Assembly: GCF_009765875.1 (NCBI RefSeq)
Contig: NZ_LMUP01000014.1
Coordinates: 186,001-250,000 of the forward strand
Direction of reading: 5' to 3'
Length of the DNA stretch: 64,000 bases
From: Pedobacter sp. L105
GTDB taxonomy: Bacteria; Bacteroidota; Bacteroidia; Sphingobacteriales; Sphingobacteriaceae
The translations under genes were made by a program, and so were the position numbers. Shown here in pieces: positions 51,224 to 60,907 of the stretch. The number at the start of each line of letters is the position of its first letter. Position 1 is the stretch's first letter. A model generated the notes under the pieces. That model was not told the origin of the DNA and searched no databases. It saw only the letters and a program-made list of their open reading frames with translations.

Positions 51224-52180
51224 ATGTCAGAAAAATCAACTTTTTGGAAGAAATCAGGACTTCAGGATTTGTTCCTGCCTTCGGAAAAAACAAAGACGAA
51301 ACAAGAGGTGGCCAAAGGCCTTACGCCTGATGAAGTATATAAATATATCATTGAAAAATTTAAAGAATCAGTAGGCCAGCTTTCTTTTGCCAACCGCATT
51401 GTTTTCTATCATGAATATATCATTTGTTTTAACGAGGAAGATTATAAAGAGTTCCTTGCCCATAAACAAGGGCTTTTTGGCATTATTGTCCATGAATCTG
51501 TAAAGCAATTCTATCAGCTGCTGGAAGAATACCGTGCAGCAGGGAAAACTGTAGAACCTTCCAGTTCCAAATGGGTATTTCGCCTGGTGTCACATCCCGA
51601 TTATGAAAGGGGCGATAAAGGGTTTATTGGTAAACTCCTGCCTGGGAGTACCAAAAAAGATGAAAACCTAAGGGTTACTTTTATTCCCCGCCAAACGGGA
51701 ATTGCACAAACGCTGGACGTAAACCAGGATATCCTGAATGGTTTTACTTATTACAGCGAAGGTTACTATGAATTGCCTTATGCACTGGAAGGCGGCGCTG
51801 CGGCACCTGATGCGGGGCAATCAATGGGAGGAAAAACCTATGCGCGACTGGAAACGATTATGCCCGACCAGAATTTCAGGGGTAAGAAAGTGGAATACCT
51901 GATGAGGTCAAATGAAATTCTGATCTCAGGAAAAGATGAAACCAGAAAGGAGCAGGAAATTTTTAGTATCCCTTCAGACTGGGTAAACAGCCCGCATTTA
52001 AGTATCCGCTACAACCAGCCTGACGGAAAAATCTACCTGGCTTCCTACGGGGAAAAAACGATTGTGAACGAAAAAGAAGTACCCAGGAGTGAGGTCAGTC
52101 AGCCGGAATGGGTAGAATTGCCCTTTAACTCCCGTATTTTACTGAACGGAATTATTGGTGTAAACATTTTTAAACCCTAA
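51224..52180 (+). CDS. FHA-like domain protein of the kinase operon
   Basis: A 318-residue cytoplasmic protein. The N-terminal 135 residues are mixed alpha/beta (LTPDEVYKYIIEKFKESVGQ, ANRIVFYHEYIICFNEEDYKEF) and resemble the N-terminal domain of FhaA-type proteins. The last about 100 residues look like a divergent FHA fold (HLSIRYNQPDGKIYLASYGEKTIVNEKEV, then PFNSRILLNGIIG), but the classic GR and SxxH residues are weak, so phosphothreonine binding is uncertain. Confidence 0.65.
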   Translation: MSEKSTFWKKSGLQDLFLPSEKTKTKQEVAKGLTPDEVYKYIIEKFKESVGQLSFANRIVFYHEYIICFNEEDYKEFLAHKQGLFGIIVHESVKQFYQLLEEYRAAGKTVEPSSSKWVFRLVSHPDYERGDKGFIGKLLPGSTKKDENLRVTFIPRQTGIAQTLDVNQDILNGFTYYSEGYYELPYALEGGAAAPDAGQSMGGKTYARLETIMPDQNFRGKKVEYLMRSNEILISGKDETRKEQEIFSIPSDWVNSPHLSIRYNQPDGKIYLASYGEKTIVNEKEVPRSEVSQPEWVELPFNSRILLNGIIGVNIFKP

Positions 52181-52185
52181 GTGGC

Positions 52186-52275
52186 ATGACAAACTATTTA
52201 TCAATCGCTTTACTGGCGTTAGGCCTTTTGCTGCTGGTATGGCATTTTGCGGATATTAAAAAATCATCAAGATAA
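52186..52275 (+). CDS. 29-residue membrane peptide coupled to the phosphatase gene
   Basis: ATG 52186 to TAA 52273-52275 encodes MTNYLSIALLALGLLLLVWH and nine further residues (ending DIKKSSR): one membrane helix with a short basic cytoplasmic-type tail. Its TAA shares its last base with the ATG of the phosphatase gene (TAATG), the arrangement used for translational coupling. It starts five bases after the preceding stop. No family is recognised; it could serve as a regulatory subunit of the adjacent membrane complex or only as a coupling leader. Confidence 0.55.
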   Translation: MTNYLSIALLALGLLLLVWHFADIKKSSR

Positions 52276-53768
52276 TGGCTGATCATCTATTTGGAATTAC
52301 TGACACCGGTAAGGTGAGGGACAATAACGAAGATGTATTTATCGCACAGGAAGTAATGAACGGGCAGTTTTTGATTGCCGGTGTAATTGATGGCGTAGGC
52401 GGATATGAGGGGGGGGAGGTAGCGGCAGCCATTACAAAAGAGGTGATCCTTACAGAACTAACTTCCATTGGAACAGATGTGATCACCCAGCTGTCCCTCG
52501 CTTTTAGCCTGGCCAATGAAGAGATCCTGGCCAGGAAACTGCTGGACCCAAAACTGGAAGATATGGCCTGTGTAGCCACATTGGCTGTAATCGACCGTGA
52601 AAACAATCTGTTGCATTATATTCATGTTGGTGACACCAGGCTTTACCTGTTTAGGGATAACTCCCTGGTTAAGCTATCAAAAGATCAGTCTTTTGTTGGC
52701 TTCCTGGAAGATTCCGGGCGTTTAACCGAAGAAGCTGCCATGCAGCACCCCAGGAGAAACCAGATCAATCAGGCCCTCGGATTAAGCAGTACTGAAGAAA
52801 TTTCAGATGCTTATTGTGAAACAGGGTCTTCGCCTTTTCTTCCTGCTGATTTGATCCTGATCTGCAGTGATGGTTTAACGGATATGGTACCTCAATCGGG
52901 CATCATCACTATTCTCGGTACAGATGCTGCGCTTACTGTAAAAGGAAAACAACTGATTGAAGCGGCAAATGACGCCGGTGGTAAAGATAATGTAACGGTA
53001 GTACTTGCCATGAATGACAAAGCACCAGTGTTACATGATATTTCGCGCCCCCTAACGGAAGCTACCGCTCCTGCGGAGAAAACCCTAATTCCAGTGCAGG
53101 AAGCTAAAACCCGTGTAAATGAACCTTTAGCTCCAGTAAAGGAAAGCCCTGCTTCGGTGATAAACTATCCATCTTCAGCTGCAATTAAACAAGAGGAAAC
53201 GAGAGGTAAAACAGCAAACCACAATGGGTTACTGCTATTGTTATCAATATTGTGTGTACTGTTTCTGGCTACTTCGATCTGGTTATTATTAAAACCGCCA
53301 GGTAGTGTTAAACCAGCAGCGGCAGTGGTGGCTGTTCATCAGCCAGGATCCAATCCGGAAGAAAAACTGATCCGGGATATGCTGTTAAAACTAAAGGGCG
53401 ATACTCTACTGCTTTCAGCAGATCAATTTAAAAACCCTGTTAAATTAAGTCAGTCGCTTACTATTGATAAAGATACATTGGTGATCAAAACAAAAGGCCC
53501 GATCATTTTTCAGCCGGATTCAGCTTATAAAGGACCGGCAGTTACACTGTCTTCCAATTGCAAATATATAGTCATCAATCAGCTGGTGCTGGAAAATTTT
53601 GAAACAGGTATCGTATCTTATAAAAATGCAGCCGAGCTAAAGAACGTGCGGTTTAACAATTGTAAATATCCTTTGCAGGTATCATTTCAATTTCCTGACC
53701 ATTCATTTATTAACGGCCGGATGTCTAAAAGACCATACCTGGCAGATTCGCTGCTTAGAAAATTATGA
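52275..53768 (+). CDS. PP2C-family protein phosphatase, membrane-anchored
   Basis: A 497-residue metal-dependent Ser/Thr phosphatase. Cytoplasmic residues 1-250 carry the PP2C motifs: RDNNED (16-21), metal aspartate in VIDGVGG (D39), HVGDTR, CSDGLTD and GGKDNVTVV. A Pro/Ala-rich linker is followed by a membrane helix near 320-337 (LLLLLSILCVLFLATSIWLLL). The extracytoplasmic C-terminal domain of about 150 residues has regularly spaced strands like a short parallel beta helix. It probably reverses the operon kinase. Its stop overlaps the next start (ATGA). Confidence 0.93.
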   Translation: MADHLFGITDTGKVRDNNEDVFIAQEVMNGQFLIAGVIDGVGGYEGGEVAAAITKEVILTELTSIGTDVITQLSLAFSLANEEILARKLLDPKLEDMACVATLAVIDRENNLLHYIHVGDTRLYLFRDNSLVKLSKDQSFVGFLEDSGRLTEEAAMQHPRRNQINQALGLSSTEEISDAYCETGSSPFLPADLILICSDGLTDMVPQSGIITILGTDAALTVKGKQLIEAANDAGGKDNVTVVLAMNDKAPVLHDISRPLTEATAPAEKTLIPVQEAKTRVNEPLAPVKESPASVINYPSSAAIKQEETRGKTANHNGLLLLLSILCVLFLATSIWLLLKPPGSVKPAAAVVAVHQPGSNPEEKLIRDMLLKLKGDTLLLSADQFKNPVKLSQSLTIDKDTLVIKTKGPIIFQPDSAYKGPAVTLSSNCKYIVINQLVLENFETGIVSYKNAAELKNVRFNNCKYPLQVSFQFPDHSFINGRMSKRPYLADSLLRKL

Positions 53769-56700
53769 CAGATCAACGGCAGGGAAAACCTGGGAGAAAA
53801 CAGGAAAGGATATTTTTAGGCCTCATCACAATTTTATTCATCATTTTGTTTGTCAGGCTTTTTGGTCTGTTACAGGAAAGGATGAAAGCTGTAGACCAGG
53901 GGCTTACCGATGGAACAATCGTCAATTTGAATGCAGCCGATCCTGCGAAAGCAGTGCAGCTGCTGCTGGCCAAGGGATTTTATTTTGAAGATCAGCAGGA
54001 TAGGGCATTAATTGCTTCGGTGATCGCTGCACAGCACTTGCCGGGAGAAACATTCACCAACATCGGCGACCTGAATAAGCGGAAATTTAATATACTGGCT
54101 GAAGATGCAGACAGACAAGGCGGTGTTTCTTTCAAAAAGAGGGTGGCATTGTCACGCGAATTACTCGGTTTTACAGGTAACGATGAAAAGCGGTTTCAGC
54201 AGGAGCTGACCTCGCCTCCAAATTTATCGGCTGTAAAAGATATGGGCCTGGGCGAAGGGGTAGTTAAAGGCGGTATCAACTATAAAGGAGACGCAGTACA
54301 AGGTGTGCTGATCCGGCTAAATACGGTATTACCTTTCGATAGCGTAGACAGTAAACCGTTTACAGCTTATGCCCGTACCGATGCCGATGGAAAATACCGC
54401 TTTACCGGTTTACCAAAAGGGAAAGCCTATGAAGTTATTCCGTTAAAACCCGGTTATGAATTTGGACAGGTGAAAGGAGTGCAGGAACTGAATGGCACTA
54501 AAACGCTGAACTTCACTGAAGCACCGCATACCATCAGGTTGCTTTCTTCCAAAGATTTTACGCTGCTTAAAAATGACGGTGCCTTAATTGTACGTACACC
54601 GGCTCAATTCAATTTGCGTTACTGGATGATTGCAGGAGGGTTACTCGTAGCATTTTTATTGCTGCACCTGTTGTTATCTATCCGCTTTCCCGAAGCCGAC
54701 CAGCTCATATTGCCTTTGCTGATGCTGCTGACAGGTTTATCTTTTCTCACGCTGCTGAGTTTACAAGACCCGGTGCGCGATAGATTCCTGGCCATTGATT
54801 CCCTGCTGTTTTTATACCTGGGTATTGCTGCGGTAGCTATATTATTATTTGTTAATCTGAGACGCTTTACCGCGGATTCAAAATTATACCGCTTGTTTGT
54901 GTTTCAGGACAGATCGGCTGCTAATGGATGGCCATGGATAGCGTTGGCTGCTGTGCTGCTGGCTGCAACCTTATTGTTTGGAGCCGGGCCAGAAGGTAGT
55001 GGGGTAAAAGTAAATTTATTAGGTATACAGCCCAGCGAGCTGGTAAAATATATCGTTGTGTTATTTTTAGCAGGTTTTTTTGCGCTGAACGAGCAATTTA
55101 TTTCTGCTTATTCCAGCTGGAAAAAACGCTGGCAATTTTTTTCCTTTGCATTGGCAGCGATTTTATTTACGCTGTTCCTGTTTTTAATGCTGGGTGATCT
55201 TGGCCCCGCCATTGTGATCTGTTTTACATTTATTATGCTCTTCTCTTTCTCCAGGGGCGATTTTATGGAGATGGCTGTAGCGGTTATTTTATATGTGCTG
55301 GTCGCCTGGTTATTACATAACGTATGGCTGGATGCACTGGTTACTTTTGTAGTGCTCTTCATTATTCATTCTGTGAGGCGTAAACCCGTCAGTGAATCGG
55401 CAGTCATGGCGCTGATAGTGATCACCGCATTTTTAACCATAGATAAAATCCCTTACCTGGATAAAGTTATTCCTGGTCCGGTAGCAAGGTTGTCCGACAG
55501 GAAAGCCATTTGGCAGGATGCATGGAACAACGAGGTGTATGGTGGTGATCAGGTAGCCAATGGGCTCTGGGCAATTTCCAGCGGCGGAATTACAGGGCAG
55601 GGAACGGGAGAAGGTTTTGCTAAAACTATTCCGGAGGCACATACCGATATGATCCTGCCCGCCATGGGTGAAGAGTTTGGCTGGACAGGTATCTCCTGTA
55701 TTTTTATTGTCTTTCTGATTTACCTCCATCGGGCAATGATCATCGGCCGGCAAACCGGTACACCTTTCCTGTTTTATGTCAGTGCGGGTATTGGTATCTG
55801 TACATTTATCCAGTTCTTACTGATTGCTGGAGGTTCTATCGGTGCACTGCCTTTGTCGGGCGTATCACTTCCTTTTGAAAGTTATGGCGGTTCTTCGCTG
55901 GTGATCAATTTTGTAGCGGCGGGATTTTTACTGTCTGTTTCTTCCATCAGGGGAACAGAAGTGCAAATGAAATATTTAAAGCAGCAGCAGGACAAAAATC
56001 TGGTGCCGGCTTTGCTGGCTGCCTGTGCAGCTATCCTTTTATTGATCATCAATGTTTCCAGATATAGCTTTAACAATCAATCCTGGATTGTGAAACCTGC
56101 TTTGGTAGCCGACAAAAGTGGCGGCCGTATGTTTAGCTATAATCCTCGGATCGGAATTTTAATGAAGAAACTGGCAGCAGGCAATGTCTATGACCGCTCA
56201 GGACTGATCCTGGCTACCAGCGACCCTTTACTGGTTAAGCAGCAGGAGCAAAAATTGAGGGATGCCGGCGTACTGGCTTACGACCTGGATTCGGCAGTCC
56301 ACAAACGGGTAAACCGTTATTATCCTTTTGAAGAACAACTTTTCTTCTGGACAGGAGATGCCAATACAGGTGTATTTAGCGGAGGCATTAATGGTTATTT
56401 CGCAGAGTATGAACATGCTGCGGAACTCAGAGGCTTTAAAATGCCTGTAACCAGTTATGCCATGACGGCCTCCCATTACCAGGAAGACCGTTTTCTGCCG
56501 CGGGGACCAAAGGAAATGACGGTACTGAAAAAGGATTATTCTGCCTTGGCACCATTACTGATCTCCGGATTGGATACGACAGAAATTGCAGCTTTTAAAA
56601 AGCGTAACCGCGATGTGAAACTGAGCGTGGATGCAGATCTGCAAACGCATATCCAGCGCGCGCTTGCCGCAGATCCTGATTTGCAGCATAACAGGGTTTC

Positions 56701-57718
56701 TGTTGTGGTGATGGCTTCCAATACAGGCGATGTACTGGCTTCGGCCATGTATCCCTTGCCGCCGTTAAAAAATTGGGAGGAACTTACGATGAGCACCTCA
56801 GATCAGAATAAGCTGGCTACCTGGACCACCCTTGCTGACCCCGGTTTTACCACCGCCACTCAGCCAGGTTCTACTGCAAAGCTCTTAACGGCCATGGCCG
56901 CATTTAACAAACTGGGCATCAGTGCAGCACAGCAGACTTACCAGGTGAAGGCCAATGAGCGCATTCGTACTGGTGGACCCGAACCTGATGAAACGGGTAA
57001 TATTGATATGGAACGCGCTATTGTGAAATCAAATAACGTATACTTTATCAAACTGGCCAACCAGCAGCATTTGCAGGAACCTATGGGAGAGCTTTACCTC
57101 AAAACAGGGATGTTTTTACATGGGGTTGGCGGTTATTATTATGGCAGGAAATCTGTTCACACTGATCAGGAGCAGCGCTGGTTTGATCTTTGGAGAAGAA
57201 CGGAATTTAAAAGTGCATATGACCCGGATAATATTTACAGGAACAGGGCTTCAGGTGTTTCCGGAATGGCCTGGGGACAGGGAGAGCTGATTGCCACACC
57301 GGCTTCGGTAGCGCGACTGGCATCGGCCATTGCCAACCGTGGAACATTGGTGCCTAACCGTTATGTGCTGAAACTGAATGACTCTACCATTAATGTAAAA
57401 GAGGGGACTGTGCTGGCAAAAGATCCTGCGGCGGCAGATTTGCTGAAGCAATATATGATAGAACAAAGTGCGGGTAAAGCAGGGCTTTTTGGCCTGTCGG
57501 TTGCAGGGAAAACGGGAACACCAGAGCGGATGGTGAAGATGAAAAAGGTGAATGACGGCTGGTATGTGTTTTTTGCCCCAAATGGTAACGGGTCTGGTTA
57601 TACGGTAGTATGTATCCGGATAGAAGCTACCCGTGGTTCATCTGATGCGGTAAGGCTGGCCGGAGAAAAGATCATTCCAATTCTTGTAGAAAAGGGATAC
57701 CTGAAAAGTATTAATTGA
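53765..57718 (+). CDS. SEDS glycosyltransferase - penicillin-binding transpeptidase fusion
   Basis: A 1317-residue protein that fuses peptidoglycan polymerase and crosslinker. Residues 1-40 contain a first membrane helix; 50-160 are an extracytoplasmic domain; 160-260 a prealbumin-like beta domain (ARTDADGKYRFTGLP). Residues 285-740 form the RodA/FtsW-like SEDS part with family motifs GIQPSELVKY, MLGDLGPA (catalytic-type Asp), GLWAISSGGITGQGTGEG, and PFESYGGSSL. After another helix, the PBP domain follows with SxxK at S1036-K1039 (GSTAK), SNN at 1089-1091 and KTG at 1249-1251, all intact. The final helix of SEDS and the PBP anchor are joined in one chain. Operon position with kinase, phosphatase and FHA proteins suggests regulation by phosphorylation. 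Confidence 0.92.
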   Translation: MTDQRQGKPGRKQERIFLGLITILFIILFVRLFGLLQERMKAVDQGLTDGTIVNLNAADPAKAVQLLLAKGFYFEDQQDRALIASVIAAQHLPGETFTNIGDLNKRKFNILAEDADRQGGVSFKKRVALSRELLGFTGNDEKRFQQELTSPPNLSAVKDMGLGEGVVKGGINYKGDAVQGVLIRLNTVLPFDSVDSKPFTAYARTDADGKYRFTGLPKGKAYEVIPLKPGYEFGQVKGVQELNGTKTLNFTEAPHTIRLLSSKDFTLLKNDGALIVRTPAQFNLRYWMIAGGLLVAFLLLHLLLSIRFPEADQLILPLLMLLTGLSFLTLLSLQDPVRDRFLAIDSLLFLYLGIAAVAILLFVNLRRFTADSKLYRLFVFQDRSAANGWPWIALAAVLLAATLLFGAGPEGSGVKVNLLGIQPSELVKYIVVLFLAGFFALNEQFISAYSSWKKRWQFFSFALAAILFTLFLFLMLGDLGPAIVICFTFIMLFSFSRGDFMEMAVAVILYVLVAWLLHNVWLDALVTFVVLFIIHSVRRKPVSESAVMALIVITAFLTIDKIPYLDKVIPGPVARLSDRKAIWQDAWNNEVYGGDQVANGLWAISSGGITGQGTGEGFAKTIPEAHTDMILPAMGEEFGWTGISCIFIVFLIYLHRAMIIGRQTGTPFLFYVSAGIGICTFIQFLLIAGGSIGALPLSGVSLPFESYGGSSLVINFVAAGFLLSVSSIRGTEVQMKYLKQQQDKNLVPALLAACAAILLLIINVSRYSFNNQSWIVKPALVADKSGGRMFSYNPRIGILMKKLAAGNVYDRSGLILATSDPLLVKQQEQKLRDAGVLAYDLDSAVHKRVNRYYPFEEQLFFWTGDANTGVFSGGINGYFAEYEHAAELRGFKMPVTSYAMTASHYQEDRFLPRGPKEMTVLKKDYSALAPLLISGLDTTEIAAFKKRNRDVKLSVDADLQTHIQRALAADPDLQHNRVSVVVMASNTGDVLASAMYPLPPLKNWEELTMSTSDQNKLATWTTLADPGFTTATQPGSTAKLLTAMAAFNKLGISAAQQTYQVKANERIRTGGPEPDETGNIDMERAIVKSNNVYFIKLANQQHLQEPMGELYLKTGMFLHGVGGYYYGRKSVHTDQEQRWFDLWRRTEFKSAYDPDNIYRNRASGVSGMAWGQGELIATPASVARLASAIANRGTLVPNRYVLKLNDSTINVKEGTVLAKDPAAADLLKQYMIEQSAGKAGLFGLSVAGKTGTPERMVKMKKVNDGWYVFFAPNGNGSGYTVVCIRIEATRGSSDAVRLAGEKIIPILVEKGYLKSIN

Positions 57719-57735
57719 TAGCTTAAAAAAAAGAG

Positions 57736-58518
57736 ATGTTTGATTTTTTTAAAAAGAATACAGAGAATAATAACCAGGATGCTAAGGGACTGCGCGATTC
57801 CATTTTGCAGCTGGTAAAAGAAGAACTACAAAAGCTGGATGGTGCCGAAGGGTATGCCTTATCAGTAATGGAGTTATATGTGGATGCCGGTGCAGATGAA
57901 CATTTCCTTTATCAAACGGCCTTATATACTACAACGCCTGAAAAATTGAAGGAAGAGGTGCAGCGGATAGCTGATAACTTTGCCCTTGACCTGCCCAAGG
58001 GATGGGCGCTGGAAGTATTATTTACTGATCAGCTGCCTGAAAATGCCCTCCGCAGAAAAGGGCTAAAGGCGGGGCTGATCTTTAAAGCCAAAACCGCAAA
58101 AGCCTCGGTAACAGCGGAAAGAACCGATAGCCAGGCCCGCATTACTGTAATCAAAGGCAGGGCAGAAGAAGAACAATATATGCTCGATCCCCGGCAGGGT
58201 AGGATAAATATTGGCCGGGAAAATCATATCCAGGCCAATGATGGTTCTTTCAGGATCAATACCATTGCTTTTCCGGATGATGAACATAATAAATTTATCA
58301 GCAGGCAGCATGCCCATATTGAATGGGATGAAAAATCAGGTTCCTATAAACTATACGCTGATGAAGGCGGGGTGCCTCCGGGAAACAAAACAAAAATCAG
58401 AACGGCCAAGGATGAATCGATGTTTAAACTTAATTCTACACAAATAGGATATTCCTTATCTAAAGGCGATCAGATTGTACTTGGAGACGTTATAGTGTTG
58501 GAATTTAACCTTTTTTAG
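57736..58518 (+). CDS. FHA-domain protein of the kinase operon
   Basis: A 260-residue cytoplasmic protein. The N-terminal 120 residues are mixed alpha/beta with helix LRDSILQLVKEELQKLDG, FhaA-like. The C-terminal FHA domain has the canonical residues: INIGRENHI (GR), FISRQHAHIEW (SxxH), GGVPPGNKTKIR (N) and SKGDQIVLGD. It should bind phosphothreonine on the operon kinase or the SEDS-PBP fusion. Starts 17 bases after the fusion gene; last gene of the operon. Confidence 0.93.
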   Translation: MFDFFKKNTENNNQDAKGLRDSILQLVKEELQKLDGAEGYALSVMELYVDAGADEHFLYQTALYTTTPEKLKEEVQRIADNFALDLPKGWALEVLFTDQLPENALRRKGLKAGLIFKAKTAKASVTAERTDSQARITVIKGRAEEEQYMLDPRQGRINIGRENHIQANDGSFRINTIAFPDDEHNKFISRQHAHIEWDEKSGSYKLYADEGGVPPGNKTKIRTAKDESMFKLNSTQIGYSLSKGDQIVLGDVIVLEFNLF

Positions 58519-58578
58519 GCTTTTTGTGGCTTAATTTTTGGTACGTTCGCACATATCTTCCGATTCTCCTGTTTACCT

Positions 58579-60903
58579 ATGATTATAAGAGTACTGTGCC
58601 TGACACCTTTGTTGTTTTTTTTTGCTGTTTTTCAGGTTAGTGCTCAGAAAAAACATACCATTAGCGGATATGTTAAAGATAAAGCTACAGGAGAGCCACT
58701 TATTGGTGCAACTATTCATTTAGAAGGTCCTGCAAGCCGCAGTACAAATTCCAATGAGTATGGTTTCTTTTCTTTAACTGCAGTGGAAGGAGAGTACCAG
58801 ATGCAGATTGGATCGGTAGGTTATATCCTTGATGAGCAGCATGTTTCCCTTACAAAAAATATTAAATATACAGTAACACTAGCTTCGCAGGATAATAACC
58901 TGAACGAAGTGGTAATCTCCAATGCGCCGAAAAACGAGCATGTAAGCAACGCAAAAATGGGTGTGGAAAGGCTCAGCATGAAAGAAATTTCACAGGTGCC
59001 GGTAATTTTTGGAGAAAAAGACCTGGTTAAGGTCATACAACTGCTTCCAGGTGTAAAGTCTGCTGGTGAAGGCGGCAGTGGTTTTTATGTGAGGGGCGGC
59101 GCAGCAGACCAGAACCTGATCCTGCTGGATGATGCGGTTTTGTATAATCCTTCCCATTTACTGGGTTTCTTCTCAACCTTCAATTCTGATGCGATAAAAG
59201 ATGTAACCCTTTATAAAGGTAACACGCCTGCAGAATTTGGCGGACGCTTGTCTTCTGTAATGGATGTGAAAATGAACGATGGTAATAATCAGAAATTCAG
59301 TGTAAATGGTGGTATTGGAATTATAGCTTCGCGTTTAACAGTAGAAGGGCCTATCGTGAAAAACAAAGGTTCATTCCTGATCAGCGCCCGACGTACCTAT
59401 ATCGATCTTTTTTTAAAAGCCAGCAGCGATTCAGTGGCTAAAAAAAGCTCCCTGTATTTTTATGATATCAACCTGAAAGCCGATTACCAGTTTGGGGAAG
59501 ATGATAAAGTTTATTTATCTGGTTATGTAGGTCAGGATAATTTGGGATTAGGTGGTCTTTTTGGTCTGCAATGGGGCAATAAAACCGGAACGCTAAGATG
59601 GAACCACCAGTTTAGTCCTAAATTGTTCTCCAATACTTCCCTGATCTACAGTGATTACAAGTACAATATCGACCTGAACAATTCAGATACCTATTCCGGG
59701 CACATCGCTTCCCAGATCAAAGACTGGAGCCTTAAGGAAGAGTTTAGCTTTTATCCCAATTCAAACAATACCTGGAAAATGGGTGTCAGCTCTATTTACC
59801 ATACCATCCGGCCGGGAGAATACAGTGGCGACCTCACGCTGACCAATCAGCCTTATACCTATAGCCTGGAAAACGCAGCTTATATCAATGATGAATGGAA
59901 AGCATCCGACAAATTAAAGATCGATTATGGATTGCGTTTAAGTGCTTTTTCTGTACTGGGCGGCGAAACTAATTTTTATAATCTTGACAACGCGGGAGAC
60001 ATTACGGATACCCTGCATTACGCAAAGGGAAAGATTGTTAAAACGTATTTGTACCTCGAACCAAGGTTTTCAATGGCTTACCAGCTCAATAATTCTTCTT
60101 CCCTAAAATTGTCTTATGCAAGGAACACACAATCTATCCATCAGCTAAGTAATTCGGCTGCGGATAGCCCTACAGATAAATGGATTGCAACCAATAATTA
60201 CATTAAGCCAGAGATTTCCGATCAGGCATCGGTAGGGTATTTCAAAAACTTGAGTGATAATGCCTATGAGTTCAGTGCTGAAACGTATTATAAGATCATG
60301 CAGCATGAAGTGGATTACAAAGACGGGGCAAATGTGAGAAGTAACGACCCCATTGAACCGCAGTTATTGTTTGGCCGCGGCAGGGCTTATGGGCTGGAAC
60401 TGCTGATCCGCAAAAAAACCGGTCGTTTAACCGGGTGGATAGGTTATACATTATCCCGCACACAATTAAAGATCGATGGGATCAATGATGGCGAATGGTA
60501 CAATGCCAGGCAGGACCGGACCCATGATATTTCTGTAGTGGGCATGTATCAGCTTAATCAGAAATGGTCGCTCTCGGCAACTTTTGTTTATTATACCGGT
60601 AATGCAGTTTCCTTTCCAAGCGGTAAATATTATGTAGATAACCAGGTGGTATTTTTGTATACCAAGCGGAACGCCTACAGGATGCCCGATTATAACCGTC
60701 TGGACCTGAGTGCAACCTGGAAACTGGCACAGCGTAAGAACTTCTCTTCAGAACTTAATTTTGGGGTATACAACGCTTACGGAAGGGCCAATGCTTATGT
60801 GATCACCTTTAAGCAAAATCCTAATGACGCTACCCGAACCGAAGCGGTTCAAACTTCGCTGTTTAAATATGTTCCATCGGTGTCTTACAATTTCAAATTC
60901 TAA
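58579..60903 (+). CDS. TonB-dependent receptor with N-terminal carboxypeptidase-regulatory domain
   Basis: A 774-residue outer-membrane transporter. After a signal peptide (to VSAQ), residues 25-110 form a CarboxypepD_reg-like domain (GYVKDKATGEPLIGATIHLEG). The plug follows (PGVKSAGEGGSGFYVRGG, ILLDDAVLYNPSHLLGFFS), then the 22-strand barrel ending in a terminal aromatic (YNFKF). The substrate is unknown. It forms a pair with the DUF4249 lipoprotein four bases downstream, a usual Bacteroidota arrangement outside SusC/D. Confidence 0.95.
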   Translation: MIIRVLCLTPLLFFFAVFQVSAQKKHTISGYVKDKATGEPLIGATIHLEGPASRSTNSNEYGFFSLTAVEGEYQMQIGSVGYILDEQHVSLTKNIKYTVTLASQDNNLNEVVISNAPKNEHVSNAKMGVERLSMKEISQVPVIFGEKDLVKVIQLLPGVKSAGEGGSGFYVRGGAADQNLILLDDAVLYNPSHLLGFFSTFNSDAIKDVTLYKGNTPAEFGGRLSSVMDVKMNDGNNQKFSVNGGIGIIASRLTVEGPIVKNKGSFLISARRTYIDLFLKASSDSVAKKSSLYFYDINLKADYQFGEDDKVYLSGYVGQDNLGLGGLFGLQWGNKTGTLRWNHQFSPKLFSNTSLIYSDYKYNIDLNNSDTYSGHIASQIKDWSLKEEFSFYPNSNNTWKMGVSSIYHTIRPGEYSGDLTLTNQPYTYSLENAAYINDEWKASDKLKIDYGLRLSAFSVLGGETNFYNLDNAGDITDTLHYAKGKIVKTYLYLEPRFSMAYQLNNSSSLKLSYARNTQSIHQLSNSAADSPTDKWIATNNYIKPEISDQASVGYFKNLSDNAYEFSAETYYKIMQHEVDYKDGANVRSNDPIEPQLLFGRGRAYGLELLIRKKTGRLTGWIGYTLSRTQLKIDGINDGEWYNARQDRTHDISVVGMYQLNQKWSLSATFVYYTGNAVSFPSGKYYVDNQVVFLYTKRNAYRMPDYNRLDLSATWKLAQRKNFSSELNFGVYNAYGRANAYVITFKQNPNDATRTEAVQTSLFKYVPSVSYNFKF

Positions 60904-60907
60904 TCTT

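Noticed and set aside
55433..55753. Minus-strand 106-codon frame inside the SEDS-PBP gene
   Set aside because: It is antisense to conserved SEDS motifs, with composition typical of a shadow frame.
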